From the NCBI GenBank assembly GCA_019316985.1, contig CP079215.1, positions 434,001 through 498,000 on the forward strand: 64,000 bases of DNA. Reading direction: 5' to 3'. Positions 21,979 through 32,589 of the stretch are shown here, one piece after another; position 1 is the first letter of the stretch; the number at the start of each line of letters is the position of its first letter. Origin of the DNA: Paraniabella defluvii. Lineage in GTDB: Bacteria > Bacteroidota > Bacteroidia > Chitinophagales > Chitinophagaceae. The translations under genes and the position numbers were made by a program. The notes under the pieces are model-generated. The model did no database searches and had not been told where the DNA came from. It saw nothing but the letters and a program-made list of their open reading frames with translations.

Positions 21979-23262
21979 TTACAGATACACCGAAAAAATA
22001 TGAAAACTATTTTCAAACCGGTACTGTACCTTCCAGTTATGAAACCGGCCTATTTCCTGTACAATAGACAAACCCAGTCCGCTGCCATTATCGGCAGAAA
22101 ATCTTGAAAATCTCTTAAATAATAAGGCGGGATCAAGCGCCTGCTGTCCTTCGTTTGCCACTTCAAAAACCGGCTTTGATAAAGATATATGTACGGAGCC
22201 TCCGGGTGCTGTGTGACGTATGGCATTCAGCAGGAGGTTATTTACCAAAACTTCAGTTAAGTCACTGTTGCCTTTTGCCTGCACACCTGTAGCAATGCTG
22301 GTAATTACCCGGATGTTTTTTTGCTCAAAATGCTCCTGTAGCATATCCAAACTTTGCATTAAAACGGTATCAAAAGCTATTAATGCCGAACTGTCGAACT
22401 GGCTGTTATCGATACGGGTTAGGAGTAAAAGGTTTTTGTTAATCCTGGCGCTTCTCGCCAGCGCCTTATTCATTTCTTCCACAATTTGATACTGCTTTTC
22501 CGTCAACTCATCACTCTGTAACAATATTTCGAGCTTGCTTTTTAAAATAGCCAATGGTGTTTGCAGCTCGTGCGAAGCATTTTCGGTAAACTCTTTTTGG
22601 GTTTTGTATACCGAAACAGTGTGTTGAACCAGCCTGTTTAATGATTGATTGAGCTCATTAAACTCTATTGTATTTGTATTTTCAAAATCAATCTGCACCT
22701 GGTTATTAAGATTAAAACCCTTTAGTTTGCTTAAAGTATCCCTGAAAGGAAGCCAGACGGTTTTTGACAGGCGGTTGTTTATAACAAGCAGGCCTGCTAT
22801 GATACAGCCAAAGAAAAATAAGCTGACGATAGCAATAGCGGCAACCGTTTCTTTTGTGTCTTCATAATTAGTAACCGAGCGAAAATAATAGGGTTTCCCA
22901 TTGATATGAATGGTGGTTACCAGTACCCTAAAATCGTCATTTGTTTTATCGGCAAGATTCAGGCTTTGCGAGCTGGCCGTAAAAATGCTGTCTTTAACAG
23001 TGCTGCCCGGAGCAATTGCTTCAACATAAGTACCGGGTTGAATCTGGTTCCAAAATCTGATTTTTTCTTTTAGCTCGTTTTCGGGAATAGCAAGCTGCCC
23101 GAACTGCGCTTCGGTGGTTTTGGCCATTATTTGGTTTTGCTCATCCAGCTCGCCCATCCATATTACTTTAATAACAAAATAATAAACCGGCACGCTTACA
23201 AGCAGTATAATAAGCACATATACCAGAAAAGGTTTTGTTGTTTTACTTAATAATGCCTGCAT
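21979..23262 (-). CDS. Two-component sensor histidine kinase
   Basis: Uninterrupted, 427 residues. Two transmembrane helices (about 12-35 and 139-161) frame a periplasmic sensor domain of roughly 100 residues. Then come a HAMP-like region, a HisKA domain with phospho-acceptor His231 in NASHELQTPLA, the N box NNLLLNAIRH (341-350) and the G2 box GSGLGLS (393-399). The G1/D box is degenerate (VFEVANEGQQ). The gene starts 9 bp after the response regulator ends, and the LTA-synthase-like gene follows 20 bp downstream, so this pair probably regulates the envelope-modification and receptor genes next to it. The signal is unknown. Confidence 0.93.
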   Translation of the reverse strand: MQALLSKTTKPFLVYVLIILLVSVPVYYFVIKVIWMGELDEQNQIMAKTTEAQFGQLAIPENELKEKIRFWNQIQPGTYVEAIAPGSTVKDSIFTASSQSLNLADKTNDDFRVLVTTIHINGKPYYFRSVTNYEDTKETVAAIAIVSLFFFGCIIAGLLVINNRLSKTVWLPFRDTLSKLKGFNLNNQVQIDFENTNTIEFNELNQSLNRLVQHTVSVYKTQKEFTENASHELQTPLAILKSKLEILLQSDELTEKQYQIVEEMNKALARSARINKNLLLLTRIDNSQFDSSALIAFDTVLMQSLDMLQEHFEQKNIRVITSIATGVQAKGNSDLTEVLVNNLLLNAIRHTAPGGSVHISLSKPVFEVANEGQQALDPALLFKRFSRFSADNGSGLGLSIVQEIGRFHNWKVQYRFENSFHIFSVYL

Positions 23263-23271
23263 GGATATTCT

Positions 23272-23948
23272 TTAATTGCCTGCCCATTTATAGCCAGTGC
23301 CATAAACGGTTTTTAAATGTTGCCCGCAACCTGCATCATTCAGTTTTTTCTTCAGGTTTTTAATATGGGCATATACAAAATCGTGGTTGTCCAGCATATC
23401 GGCAAAATCGCCTGAAAGATGCTCTGCCAAAATGCTTTTAGAAAGCACCCTGTTTTTGTTGCCTATAAAAATATCAGTAAATCAAATTCTTTTTTTTGTA
23501 AGCAGCACCGGCTGGTTTTGTACAGAAACCGTTTTAGCCAGCATATCAATTTCTAATTCGTCCTGTTTTACAATATTGGCGTTATTGAATTGTTTTCGGC
23601 GAATAATAGAATAAATACGGGCTGCTAATTCTGAAAGGTGAAAAGGTTTGGTGAGGTAATCGTCGGCCCCCATCTGCAAGCCGTTAATCTTATCATCCAG
23701 CGAGTTCTTTGCAGATATAATAATTACGCCGTCCGTTTTATTTTCCTTTTTAGTGCTTCTAAAACCTGCAGCCCATTGCCGTCCGGCAGCGTTATATCAA
23801 GGAGGATACAGTCGTATTGATATAAATGTATTTTATTCATAGCTTCTGTAAAGCCGGTAGCAAGCTCACACAAATAATTTTCTGCCGATAAATATTCGGC
23901 AATGCTTTTGGCAAGCTCCTCCTCATCTTCTATTATCAGAACTTTCAT
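23272..23948 (-). CDS. OmpR-family response regulator
   Basis: About 225 residues, with two shifts (near 23735 and 23482). The receiver domain begins MKVLIIEDEEELAKS with the acidic pocket at residues 7-9, phospho-acceptor Asp51 in LLDITLPDGNG and the conserved Lys in ADDYLTKPFHLSEL. The C-terminal winged helix ends DNHDFVYAHIKNLKKKLNDA and LKTVYGTGYKWAGN, the typical OmpR/PhoB recognition helix and wing. It is the first gene of the operon and acts with the kinase just downstream. Confidence 0.92.
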
Positions 23949-24135
23949 CCTGCAAATTTAGGCGCTCTCTTTTGGAATGTATCCGGAACAGATCTCACAT
24001 GGTTACTGCCAGGCTTTTCTAAAGTTAAAGTACAAATGCGGAGCCACCGCCCTATTGAGTTTTATCAATGTTTTATATAGGGACGTGAAATGCATAAAAA
24101 AGGCCTTACAGCAATTGTAAGACCTTAATTATCAG

Positions 24136-24208
<73 letters not shown>

Positions 24209-24270
24209 TTGCTCCCGAATGGAGCGAAATTAAAGGAAACAAACAATTTATCCAACTCAATTTCAGAAAT

Positions 24271-24691
24271 CTACAACTGAGCGGCCGTTTTTTTCCGGAA
24301 AGGTCGGGAATATCCGTTTCTCTGATTTTACTGGCAGCGCTTTTAAGGGCAGTTGCGATTTTTTTATCGGCCTTGCTGCCTATAAGGCGGGTGGCAATCT
24401 CCTTACTAAAAAAGGCACTACCAGCCGGGGAAGCCACCCGGCTTTTTTCAGCAATACCTTCCCTATCAGCAATTCGCTGGCGCGTTTAATGCCGAACTTT
24501 ACAAGAGGGTTGGTGGTGCTGGTGCTGAAAGCCTCCTGTGCTGTCTTCCTGATATTGGTGAAAGGATTTATTTCGTCTTTTATCTCTTCAAAGGATTGCT
24601 TGATGCGGGTCTTCCTTGACCTGAGACGGGCTTTAAGACGTTCTTTTTCCTCCATTAAATCTTCGTAGTTGTCTATTTGAGGTTTAGCCAT
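24271..24691 (-). CDS. Small basic hypothetical protein, envelope cluster
   Basis: The N-terminal 100 residues are open (MAKPQIDNYEDLMEEKERLK start): a charged coiled-coil helix rich in Glu/Lys/Arg, then FGIKRASELLIGKVLLKKAG and a short hydrophobic patch (LPRLVVPFLV). Joining the next frame adds FSKEIATRLIGSKADKKIAT and a third frame gives a plausible end GKKTAAQL (stop 24271-24273), about 140 residues. It overlaps the end of the holin-type gene by 8 bp. No enzymatic motif. The same arrangement with DUF1469 and YtxH genes is common in Bacteroidota and usually thought to be stress- or envelope-related. Confidence 0.6.
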
Positions 24692-25020
24692 AAATCTTAT
24701 TTATGATAATGTTTCTAATAAGGTTCATTACTTTCTTTTTAAGCAGGATAATTAAAAGGAGTATAATAAATAATCCTCCGGATACAATGAAAAAACCTAA
24801 CACGTGGTTATCCAGCTTTACACCAATCCACCAGCTTAATCCAAAACAGGCAAAGAACAGCGCAAAAAACAAAAGCGAAAACAGCAGTAAGGTAATCATA
24901 AGGAAGCCCCAGCTTACTACCTTTATCGGCTACTTTTACCACCGACAGGCGATAATAAGTTTTAGCGATATCTTCTACGTTATCCACTATATCTTCTACC
25001 TTATCTTTTATGTCGAACAT
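24684..25020 (-). CDS. Putative holin-superfamily III membrane protein (DUF1469-like)
   Basis: About 112 residues with one shift near 24900. The start MFDIKDKVEDIVDNVEDIAK is an amphipathic helix. It is followed by YYRLSVVKVADKGSKLG, then two transmembrane helices (ITLLLFSLLFFALFFACFGL and VSGGLFIILLLIILLKKKVM). This order is that of the Actinobacteriophage-holin-like family PF07332, which despite its name is a chromosomal membrane protein in most bacteria. No phage genes are nearby. It overlaps the next gene by 8 bp. Confidence 0.7.
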
Positions 25021-25126
25021 AGATTTAGTTTATGTAGTTAAATAAAAAGGTTGCCTGCGAAATTGTTCACAATAGATACTATTATGAAAAACCTACGGGC
25101 AACCCCATTAAAAGCTAAAAACAGAA

Positions 25127-25397
25127 TTAGCTCGAGTATCCTTCAGAAGCATCAGAATAGGCGTCCTGTGCTTTACTTTTTACTTTTTAAAACGGTCTTT
25201 GGCTTTATGCGAAAGGTCAGACAGATTTTCCTTCCCGGACTCTATGAGGCTGCCCAGTGAATCGGCCCAATCGCTCGCAGTGTTTTTAATTTTTTTTCTT
25301 GTTTTTTTCCTTCTTCCGTATAAAACAATAAGCCAATTGCTACACCGGCTGCTGCTGCACCCAAAATACCAAGCAAAATCTTGTCTTTATTTTTCAT
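25127..25397 (-). CDS. YtxH-domain general-stress-like protein
   Basis: About 90 residues with two shifts in A-runs. The N-terminus MKNKDKILLGILGAAAAGVA with IGLLFYTEEGKK is the Gly/Ala-rich membrane helix of YtxH proteins, followed by a charged amphipathic helix (DWADSLGSLIESGKENLSDL). A third frame continues KVKSKAQDAYSDASEGYSS to a stop at 25127-25129; without that last shift the gene would stop at 25180. It probably heads the small envelope cluster transcribed leftward. Confidence 0.65.
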
Positions 25398-25521
25398 AAT
25401 TTAACTTTTAAAGTTTTCAAACAAATAATTTATTTAATTAAGGTACCTAAAAAATCGTACCAAAAAGCACTGACTGCTAAACAATTAATAATTTACCTGT
25501 AAATCGCTCTTAAAAAGCGTA

Positions 25522-26844
25522 TTAGTCGCCCAGGTTTTGCACTTCTTTGTTCAGCCAGCGTTTTACGGCAGCCGTTGTTACAGATTTAGGACGTTCCAGC
25601 GGCATATTTAACGCCCGGTCCCAGCAAAGGCTCGAAAGCACACCTAACGCCCGGCTTACCGCAAAAAGAACGGTGTAATATTCATATTCTACCATACCAT
25701 AATGCACCAGTAATGCCCCGCTGTGCGCATCTACATTGGGCCATGGGTTTTTAACCTTGCCGAGCGACTGTAAAATAGGCGGAACGGTTTCATATATCCT
25801 CCACACAGTATTTACCAGGGGATCGTCTGGCATGTGTTTTTGCCAAAGTCCATCTGGGCTGTAAAACGGGGATCGGTTTTGCGAAGCACGGCATGCCCAT
25901 ACCCGGGCACCACTTTTCCTGAAGACAAAGTTTTTTCTACGTACTCTTTTATTTGTTCGGAAGTGGGCTCTTTGGTCTGAAGCTCCTCCTGCATCTCAAA
26001 TATCCACTTAATCACCTCCTGGTTGGCCAGCCCGTGTAATGGCCCGGCCAGTCCGTTCATACCGGCCGCATAGCTCAGGTAAGGATCACTTAATGCAGAA
26101 CCTACCAGGTGTGTAGTATGCGCAGACACATTTCCACCTTCATGATCGGCATGTATTACCATATATAAACGCATCAGCTCTTTAAACTGGTCATCATCAT
26201 ACCCCAGCATATGCGCAAAATTTCCAGCCCAGTCTAACAATCCATCAGGCTGTAAGGCTTTGCCCTGCTTGTATTTCCTGCGATATACATAGGCGGCAAT
26301 ATGTGGTATACGTGCAATTAGGTCTAATGTATCTTCAAACGTAGCAGCCCAGTAATCCTTCTTATTCATCCCTTCGGCATACTTTTTTGCAAAAGTGCTT
26401 TCCCCTGCAGCGCCATTACGCCTACCACAAACATGGTCATGGGATGTGTTTCTTTAGGCAATGCCCCATGGTTTCGAACACATAGGAAGGCACATGACTG
26501 CGACGCTGCAGTATAGAGGTAAGATTTTCTACTTCTTCCTGCGTAGGAATTTCCCCTACCAGCATCAGGTAAAAAAGCCCTTCAGGTAATGGTTCGCTAC
26601 CTCCATTGGCTTTGGGCAGCTTTTCGCGCAATTCATCTATCGAGTGTCTTCTAAAACGTATTCCGTCCTGCGCATCTAAAAGCGATGTTTCTGTAATCAA
26701 CGCCGTCATGCCGCGCATGCCCTGGTAAACCTGCGACAGCGTGGTTTGTCCAATTACGGTATCACCATGTTCCTTCAGTATTGCTTTAATTTCTTCGCCC
26801 AGCTTATCAGCCTGTGCTTTAAACTTTTGTTTCAGCATTTCCAT
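25522..26844 (-). CDS. gltA: Citrate synthase, mitochondrial-like type
   Basis: About 440 residues with two indels (near 26450 and 25850). It condenses oxaloacetate with acetyl-CoA to start the TCA cycle. Catalytic His in [14 protein letters not shown], second His in [19 protein letters not shown], and Asp in [14 protein letters not shown] are present. [20 protein letters not shown] is closer to the eukaryotic mitochondrial enzyme than to the hexameric proteobacterial type; this subgroup is known in Bacteroidota. I place the start at Met of [14 protein letters not shown] (26844), because the upstream extension to 26922 is unlike the family. Confidence 0.93.
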
Positions 26845-27145
26845 AACACGTAAAAAATTTGTACTTTGATTATTCGGGTAAGCATTCGCGCTAAAGATAA
26901 ATAAAGGCAAGTGGTTCAGCAAATTATATTACTTATTTAACAACCATGTAATTGCGGAAACGTTTGCGCTGTATTTTAAACGCGCAAATGCATGAAAAAC
27001 AATGCCCGCCGGCATTGCAGGCGCTTCAGCAACAACAGCGAAAGACCCGGCAAAATGCGTTGAATATCCGTCGCTTGCAAAATCATTCCTAAAAAATAGA
27101 ACACGCTGCATTAAGTCTTAAATTTCATCTATTTTTGGCGGCTGA
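26845..27145. other. Divergent intergenic region with a hairpin
   Basis: This gap separates the divergently transcribed citrate synthase and LptF/G-type genes, so it should hold both promoters. A small inverted repeat TTTGCGC/GCGCAAA (26963-26988, 12-base loop) stands out. A 60-codon minus-strand frame here shows no family features and is not called. Confidence 0.45.
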
Positions 27146-28245
27146 ATGAAAATACTTGACTGGTTCATATTAAAACGTCTGCTGGTAACATTTGTGTTTT
27201 GCATGTTATTATTTACCGTTATTGCCGTAGCTGTGGATAGCAGCGAAAAGACCGATGACTTTGTGAAAACCGGCTTAAGTAACTGGGAAATTTTCAAGCA
27301 ATACTACGTAGGATTTATACCTTTTATATGGAGCCTGCTGTTTCCGCTGTTTGTATTCATTGCCGTTATTTTTTCACCAGTAAAATGGCTATGCGCAGCG
27401 AAGTAATTGCCATACTGGCGAGCGGCACTTCCTTCAACCGGTTTTTAAGACCCTATATTATTGGAGGTATTTTGCTGGCAGTGGTATTATTTATAGGCCG
27501 CTACTATTTCATACCAAAAGCTAATGTGCTCTATACCACCTTTATGCAGCAAAAACTGGATAAGCATAACCCTCTTAAAAATCGCCAGGAAACCAGCTGC
27601 ACCAATTGTTTTTACAAGCGTATTGACAGCACTTCCTATATGGGAGTTAAAAATTACAATCCTGAAACGCAGATGAGCGGTACCTTTTTATGGAACGCAT
27701 CAAAAAGGGAAAAGTAATTTACAACCTTCGGTCAGAGTCTATTAAATGGGATACTACCAAAAGAAAAAAGCGATGGATCGCCACTAAAGTGGTAGAACGG
27801 TTTGTAGATAGCCTGGGAGAACGGATCAGGTTTCATGAGGAAAAAGAAGTAAAACTAAATATCCTTCCATCAGAATTAATACGGGATGAATACCAGAAAG
27901 ATAAGCTCACTACCCCCAGCTAATAGATTTCATTAAAAAAGAGCAACTAAGGGGTACCGAGGGACTGAATACCCTGAAAGTTGAATTGTATAAACGATCC
28001 GCTACTCCCTTCACTGTTTTATTACTAACCCTGATAGGCGCTGTTATAGCCTGTAGAAAAACAAGGGGCGGCAGCGGCCTGCACCTGGCTCTGGGTATAT
28101 TGATCGCCGCCGTATTTATTATTGCCGACCAGTTTTCTACTGTATTTGCAGTGAAAGGAACTTCTCTCCTTTCCTGGCTGCCTGGTTGCCCAATATTGCA
28201 TTCTTGTTTGTAGCGTTAAGATTATATTTTACGACACCGAAGTAG
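27146..28245 (+). CDS. LptF/LptG-family permease
   Basis: About 366 residues joined over three shifts (near 27385, 27715, 28165). The N-terminus MKILDWFILKRLLVTFVFCM is the conserved first helix of YjgP/YjgQ proteins. Six transmembrane segments are predicted, three at each end, with the periplasmic beta-jellyroll between (DSTSYMGVKNYNPETQMSGT, KWDTTKRKKRWIATKVVERF). VELYKRSATPFTVLLLTLIG is the family's conserved fifth-helix lead. LptF and LptG with LptB extract lipopolysaccharide from the inner membrane for export. F versus G cannot be told by eye. Confidence 0.88.
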
Positions 28246-28361
28246 CTATTTTTATCATTTGTGTTCAGAACTACGACGCCAGCTGCTATGCGCCGTGTAC
28301 CGGAAATGCAGATTTTAGGGGTTTTCCTACAGATAGGACATCCTCTCTCTTTTACATCATT

Positions 28362-29499
28362 CTATAACCGTGTTTTTAGTTTCACTACCATTTCGTTCTT
28401 CCAGCCGGCATAATCGCCGGCTATAATATGTTTACGGGCCTCTCCTACCAGCCACAGGTAAAAGCTAAGGTTATGAACGCTTGCAATCGTTAACGCCAGT
28501 ATTTCCTGGGCCTTGAACAAATGTCTTAAATACGCTTTGCTATAATAATTACTCATTTCACAGGGCAATCCTTCATCAATGGGAGAAAAATCGTACTCCC
28601 ATTTTTTATTGTCGATATTGATCACGCCTTGCGTAGTAAACAGCATCGCATTACGGCCATTTCGCGTGGGCATTACACAGTCAAACATATCTACGCCCAT
28701 GCCAATGCACTCTAATATATTCCAGGGTGTACCCACACCCATGAGGTATCGTGGTTTTTGCTGCGGCAAATGCTGGCAGCACCAATCGCATATTTCATAC
28801 ATTACCGGTTCAGGCTCGCCTACACTCAACCCGCCGATAGCATTGCCGGGAGCCTCCTTAGCCGCAATAAACTCGCACGACTGTTTTCTGAGATCTTTAA
28901 AAGTAGCTCCTGTACAATAGGGAAAAGATTTTGGGTATAACCATATTTATCAGGTGTAGCTTTAAACTGCGCCAGGCATCGGTCTAGCCAACGGTGTGTT
29001 AGCTGCATGCTTTTATGGGCGTATCCATATTCGCTGCCGCCCGGAGGGCATTCATCAAAAGCCATAATGATATCGCCCCGATACTGCGTTGTATGTCCAT
29101 TACGCGCTCCGGAGTAAACAGATGTTTGCTCCCGTCTATATGCGACTGGAAGGTAACGCCTTCCTCTTTGATCTTACGTGTTCCAGCTAAGGAAAAAACC
29201 TGGTACCCGCCGCTGTCTGTTAATATAGGACGGTCCCAATGATTGAACTGATGCAGCCCGCCGGCTTTTTCCAAAACGTCAGTACCAGGCCGCAGGTACA
29301 AATGATAAGTGTTGCCCAGTATAATCTGCGCCTGTACATCTGCCTTAAGCTGTTGTTGGGAAACTGCTTTTACACTGCCAATAGTGCCCACAGGCATGAA
29401 AATAGGTGTCTGAATTTTGCCGTGATCGGTAGTTATTTCTCCCGCACGGGCGTTTGAGATACTGTCTGTATGTTGAAGTTCGAAGCTTAGTGTTGCCAT
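28362..29499 (-). CDS. tgt: Queuine tRNA-ribosyltransferase
   Basis: About 378 residues in three frames (29499-28999, 29065-28826, 28829-28362). It exchanges guanine 34 of Asp, Asn, His and Tyr tRNAs for the queuosine precursor. Visible: [31 protein letters not shown] (active-site Asp), [28 protein letters not shown] and [14 protein letters not shown] (nucleophile Asp), and the conserved His in [12 protein letters not shown]. The zinc site, normally CxCxxC before YSKAYLRHL, is reduced to a single Cys ([13 protein letters not shown]) in a stretch with no frameshift. Confidence 0.93.
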
Positions 29500-29720
29500 T
29501 GCCGCAAAAGTAACCAGATTACAGCAGTTTGATCATTGTATACCTGCAGGAATTACTAATTTTCGGGAGTGCCTTGAGTTAACCGGCAAAAGGGGATGCC
29601 CTATATTCAGTGTCAGTTACGGGGTGCAGATTGAAAAAATGTCACATCAAATGAGCATCTTTCCGGTCAACTATCGCCCTCCCGTATTTTATCTACCACC
29701 AGGTAAACCTGGATAGTCCT

Positions 29721-30854
29721 TTGCTGACTATATTTGCTGCTATGTTTCCCACTACGGCTCCGTTTATTTTGGTTTTATCGCTTTTGGTAACATTGGTTCT
29801 ATTATTTTATTACCTGTATTTTTTTGCCCGGCTGGCGTTCTTCAAAAACAAACCGGAAAGTATTTTACCAGGGCTTTCGCCGCTGAGCACCATTGTTTGC
29901 GCTAAAAACGAGCAGTATAACCTGGAAAAAAATATTCCGGAATTACTGCAGCAGCAGTACGATGCGCCCTATGAGCTCTTATTGGTGAATGACAATTCGG
30001 AAGATGACACCAGGCATGTCATGCAATGGATGTCGAGGAGCAGCCAAAGCTCCGGCTTATTAATATTGAAAGAAAGACAAAGGAAAGTATAGGCAAAAGT
30101 ATCCTTTGTCTATTGGTATACTTGAAGCAAAGTATGATCACCTTTTATTAACGGATGCGGACTGCCTTCCGGTTTCTCATCATTGGGCGGCAAAATGGCT
30201 GGCGCCTACCGCCCGGGCATCGATATCGTGCTGGGCTACGGGCCTTACGAAAAACATCCGGGATTCCTGAACAAGGTTATCCGGTTTGAAACCTTCCACA
30301 GCGCATTGCAATATCTTTCTTATGCATTGGCAGGCCACCCGTATATGGGAGTGGGCCGTAACCTGAGTTACAAAAAGGAGCTGTTTTTGCAACATAAAGG
30401 TTTTGCTTCCATCAGTCATATTCCCGGCGGAGACGATGACCTTTTTATCAGCAAGGCGTCTACCCGGTCGAATACCACCATAATGATTGACCCTGATGCG
30501 CATACCATGAGCGTACCTAAAAAACATGGGCAGCCTGGAAGCGTCAAAAACCAGGCATTACAGTACATCGAAGTATTATAAGCCTAAGCATCAATTTCTG
30601 CTGGGTCTGTACAGCCTTTCACAATTCTTATTTTACCCATTGCTTATTGCAGCAGCAATACTATACAGCTGGCCTGTGGCGTTACTGCTCCTGCTGATAA
30701 AGTCGGCTGTACAGTACCTGGTGTTTTCGGGGCCATGAAAAAACTGAATGAAAAAGACCTGGTAAGCTGGATATTTTTACTGGACCTTTGGATGGTGGTG
30801 TACTACCTGCTTTTTGCGCACACACTCTGGAAAAAGGAAAAGAAAACCTGGTAG
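29721..30854 (+). CDS. Membrane-bound family-2 glycosyltransferase
   Basis: About 378 residues over several shifts. The N-terminal membrane helix (APFILVLSLLVTLVLLFYYL) leads to a GT-A domain: LSTIVCAKNEQYNLEKNIPE, YELLLVNDNSEDDT, LLTDADCLPVSHHW (DxD-like) and SHIPGGDDDLFISK. Two C-terminal hydrophobic segments follow (FLFYPLLIAAAILYSWPVAL and VSWIFLLDLWMVVYYLLFA). It probably transfers a sugar to a lipid or glycan at the inner face of the membrane; donor and acceptor unknown. It is divergent from tgt with a 221-bp promoter gap that shows no other feature. Met8 is an alternative start. Confidence 0.8.
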
Positions 30855-30868
30855 CATGCGTAGCCGGC

Positions 30869-31779
30869 CTACTTATCATACACTTCTATCCTTTTATTAG
30901 GAAAATCAATAACTGTTTTGTACTGTTTAAAAAAGGGAATACCTAATAGCCCGTCGATAGCAATATTACTTCCACGGTTGATTTCAGACAGGCTCTTATC
31001 GTCAAAAGTAAAATTCATACCAGGATATAACACCCCTTCTATAAAAAACTGCTTTATACTTCCCCACGTTACCAACACGGGAGCACCTCCCCCTCTTAAC
31101 AAGGTAGTGCCCATAGGAGTAATTCCTTTTATTTTGGACATCCATTTTGCGGCTATCAGGTTAGGTGTGGCCGCACAATCGATACCCATTACAACTGTTT
31201 GGCCCTCGATGCTGCCCTTAACAACAGGCAGGTGCCCGCTTAATACAAAAGGTATAATAACCGGAAGTGCACTGCTATCGGCTACTGCACTATTCAGCAC
31301 CGGCTTTTTAAATACTATAATGCTATCCTTGTAATTGAAATACACGCGGTAGTCTTTATATACATCAAAACCCATTAAGCCGCAAATACTGTCGCCCAAA
31401 TGAGGAAGGTCTGCCGCTATCGCTTTAAACCGGTATTTCTGCAGGCCCTGCCAATTGAAAGAATCTATCAATACAGCACCGGCAATCACCTCTCCGCCTA
31501 TTCCCTGGCCCTTACAGAGCTGTCTTTTTGTATAGCAGTTTGCCAGTACCGGCTATTGATGACCAGGTACGGACACCCGTTGTCTAAAACAAAATCTGCC
31601 TGTTTCCCGTTTACACGGGCAGTTACCCGGATCAGTGAATCTCTTATTTGGAAAGGTATAGCGAAACTGTCGGGTTTGGAAGCATCAGCAAAGACAAAAT
31701 CTGCCTGGGCCTGAACCTTTGCCGAAACAAATGACAGCAGTAAAAATAAAAACACCCCGTTTCTGAATATCCTCGTCAT
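30869..31779 (-). CDS. Retropepsin-like aspartic protease-fold protein, degenerate
   Basis: About 303 residues with a shift near 31495. Start at MTRIFRNGVFLFLLLSF gives a signal peptide ending near VQAQ. Two half-domains are visible, each with a retropepsin-like active loop: ADFVLDNGCPYLVIN and VVMGIDCAATPNLIAAKW. Functional clan-AA proteases have D[TS]G[AS]; here the loops are DNGC and DCAA. The Asp residues remain but the following Thr/Ser is lost in both. It is a secreted member of the Bacteroidota retropepsin-like group; activity is doubtful and a binding role is possible. The frame is open 11 codons upstream of the chosen ATG. Confidence 0.65.
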
Positions 31780-31893
31780 TATAATGATTGATCCATTTGC
31801 AAACATCGCCATTATTTTAATATACTGTGTATTGTAGGCGATTAAACGCCTGGGAAGAAGGCTGCATAAAATATTTTATGTACGTTTGTTTTA

Positions 31894-32530
31894 ATGGAAA
31901 TTGTTCTGAAATATTTTTCTGAGTTTACCGAAACACAGTTACAGCAATTACAGTCTTTACGGGGTTTATACCAGGACTGGAATGAAAAGATCAATGTAAT
32001 CAGCCGTAAGGATATAGATAGCCTTTATGAGAAGCATGTATTGCATTCCCTGGCTATTGCGGCAGCATTCAGTTTCGATGACGGCGCCCAAATTGTGGAC
32101 CTTGGTTGCGGCGGCGGGTTCCTGGCATTCCATTGGCCCTGTTCTTTCCCCGGGTGCACTTTCATATGGTTGACAGCATTGCCAAAAACTGAAAGTTGTA
32201 GAAGGCGTAGCCGAAGCGATAGGCTTAACCAACGTTACGGTTCAACACTCCCGCATTGAGGATATTAAAGATAAAAAGTTTGACTATGTAGTTTCCCGTG
32301 CAGTAGCTCCGTTGCAGGATCTATGGCGATGGGGAAAACCATTGATACAAAAAACCAACGACCGGATACGTACTGCAGAGGCACCGGCACCGGGGCTTAT
32401 TTGCCTTAAAGGTGGCGACCTGGCAAAAGAGATACAGGAAAGTGGCACCAGACCCCATGTAACTGCCATAAAAGATATTTTTGAGGAACCGTTTTTTGAA
32501 GAGAAGTATATTCTTTATGTACCTAAGTGA
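31894..32530 (+). CDS. rsmG: 16S rRNA (guanine-527-N7) methyltransferase
   Basis: About 212 residues with two shifts near 32120-32190. It methylates G527 of 16S rRNA using S-adenosylmethionine. QLQSLRGLYQDWNEKINVIS and IDSLYEKHVLHSLAIAA are the conserved N-terminal helices of GidB/RsmG. AQIVDLGCGGGFPGIPLAL (after joining) is the SAM-binding loop, and KFDYVVSRAVAPLQDL the motif-IV region. TACGTTTG (31881-31888), a good TAnnTTTG box, ends five bases before the ATG, so the transcript may be nearly leaderless if that is its promoter. Confidence 0.9.
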
Positions 32531-32534
32531 TAAT

Positions 32535-32562
32535 AGATAATAGTTCATAGATAATAGTTCAT
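32535..32562. repeat. Tandem repeat, two 14-bp units
   Basis: AGATAATAGTTCAT occurs twice back to back just after the rsmG stop, followed by a degenerate third copy (AGACCAGGGTTCAT). Such low-complexity intergenic repeats with TAGTTCATAG-like words are often seen in this bacterial group. Function unknown. Confidence 0.7.
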
Positions 32563-32589
32563 AGACCAGGGTTCATTTATCATAAACCG

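Noticed and set aside
24684..25020. Phage holin, which with the muramidase (50.0 kb) and M15 peptidase (36.2 kb) might mark a prophage
   Set aside because: The three genes are far apart, the holin-type gene sits in a YtxH-like envelope cluster, and no capsid, terminase, integrase or portal gene is present.
26929..27111. 60-codon minus-strand frame upstream of citrate synthase
   Set aside because: No codon pattern, start context or family match; it lies in a promoter region between divergent genes.
32535..32562. Beginning of a CRISPR array
   Set aside because: The 14-bp units are contiguous, without spacers, and only two clean copies exist.
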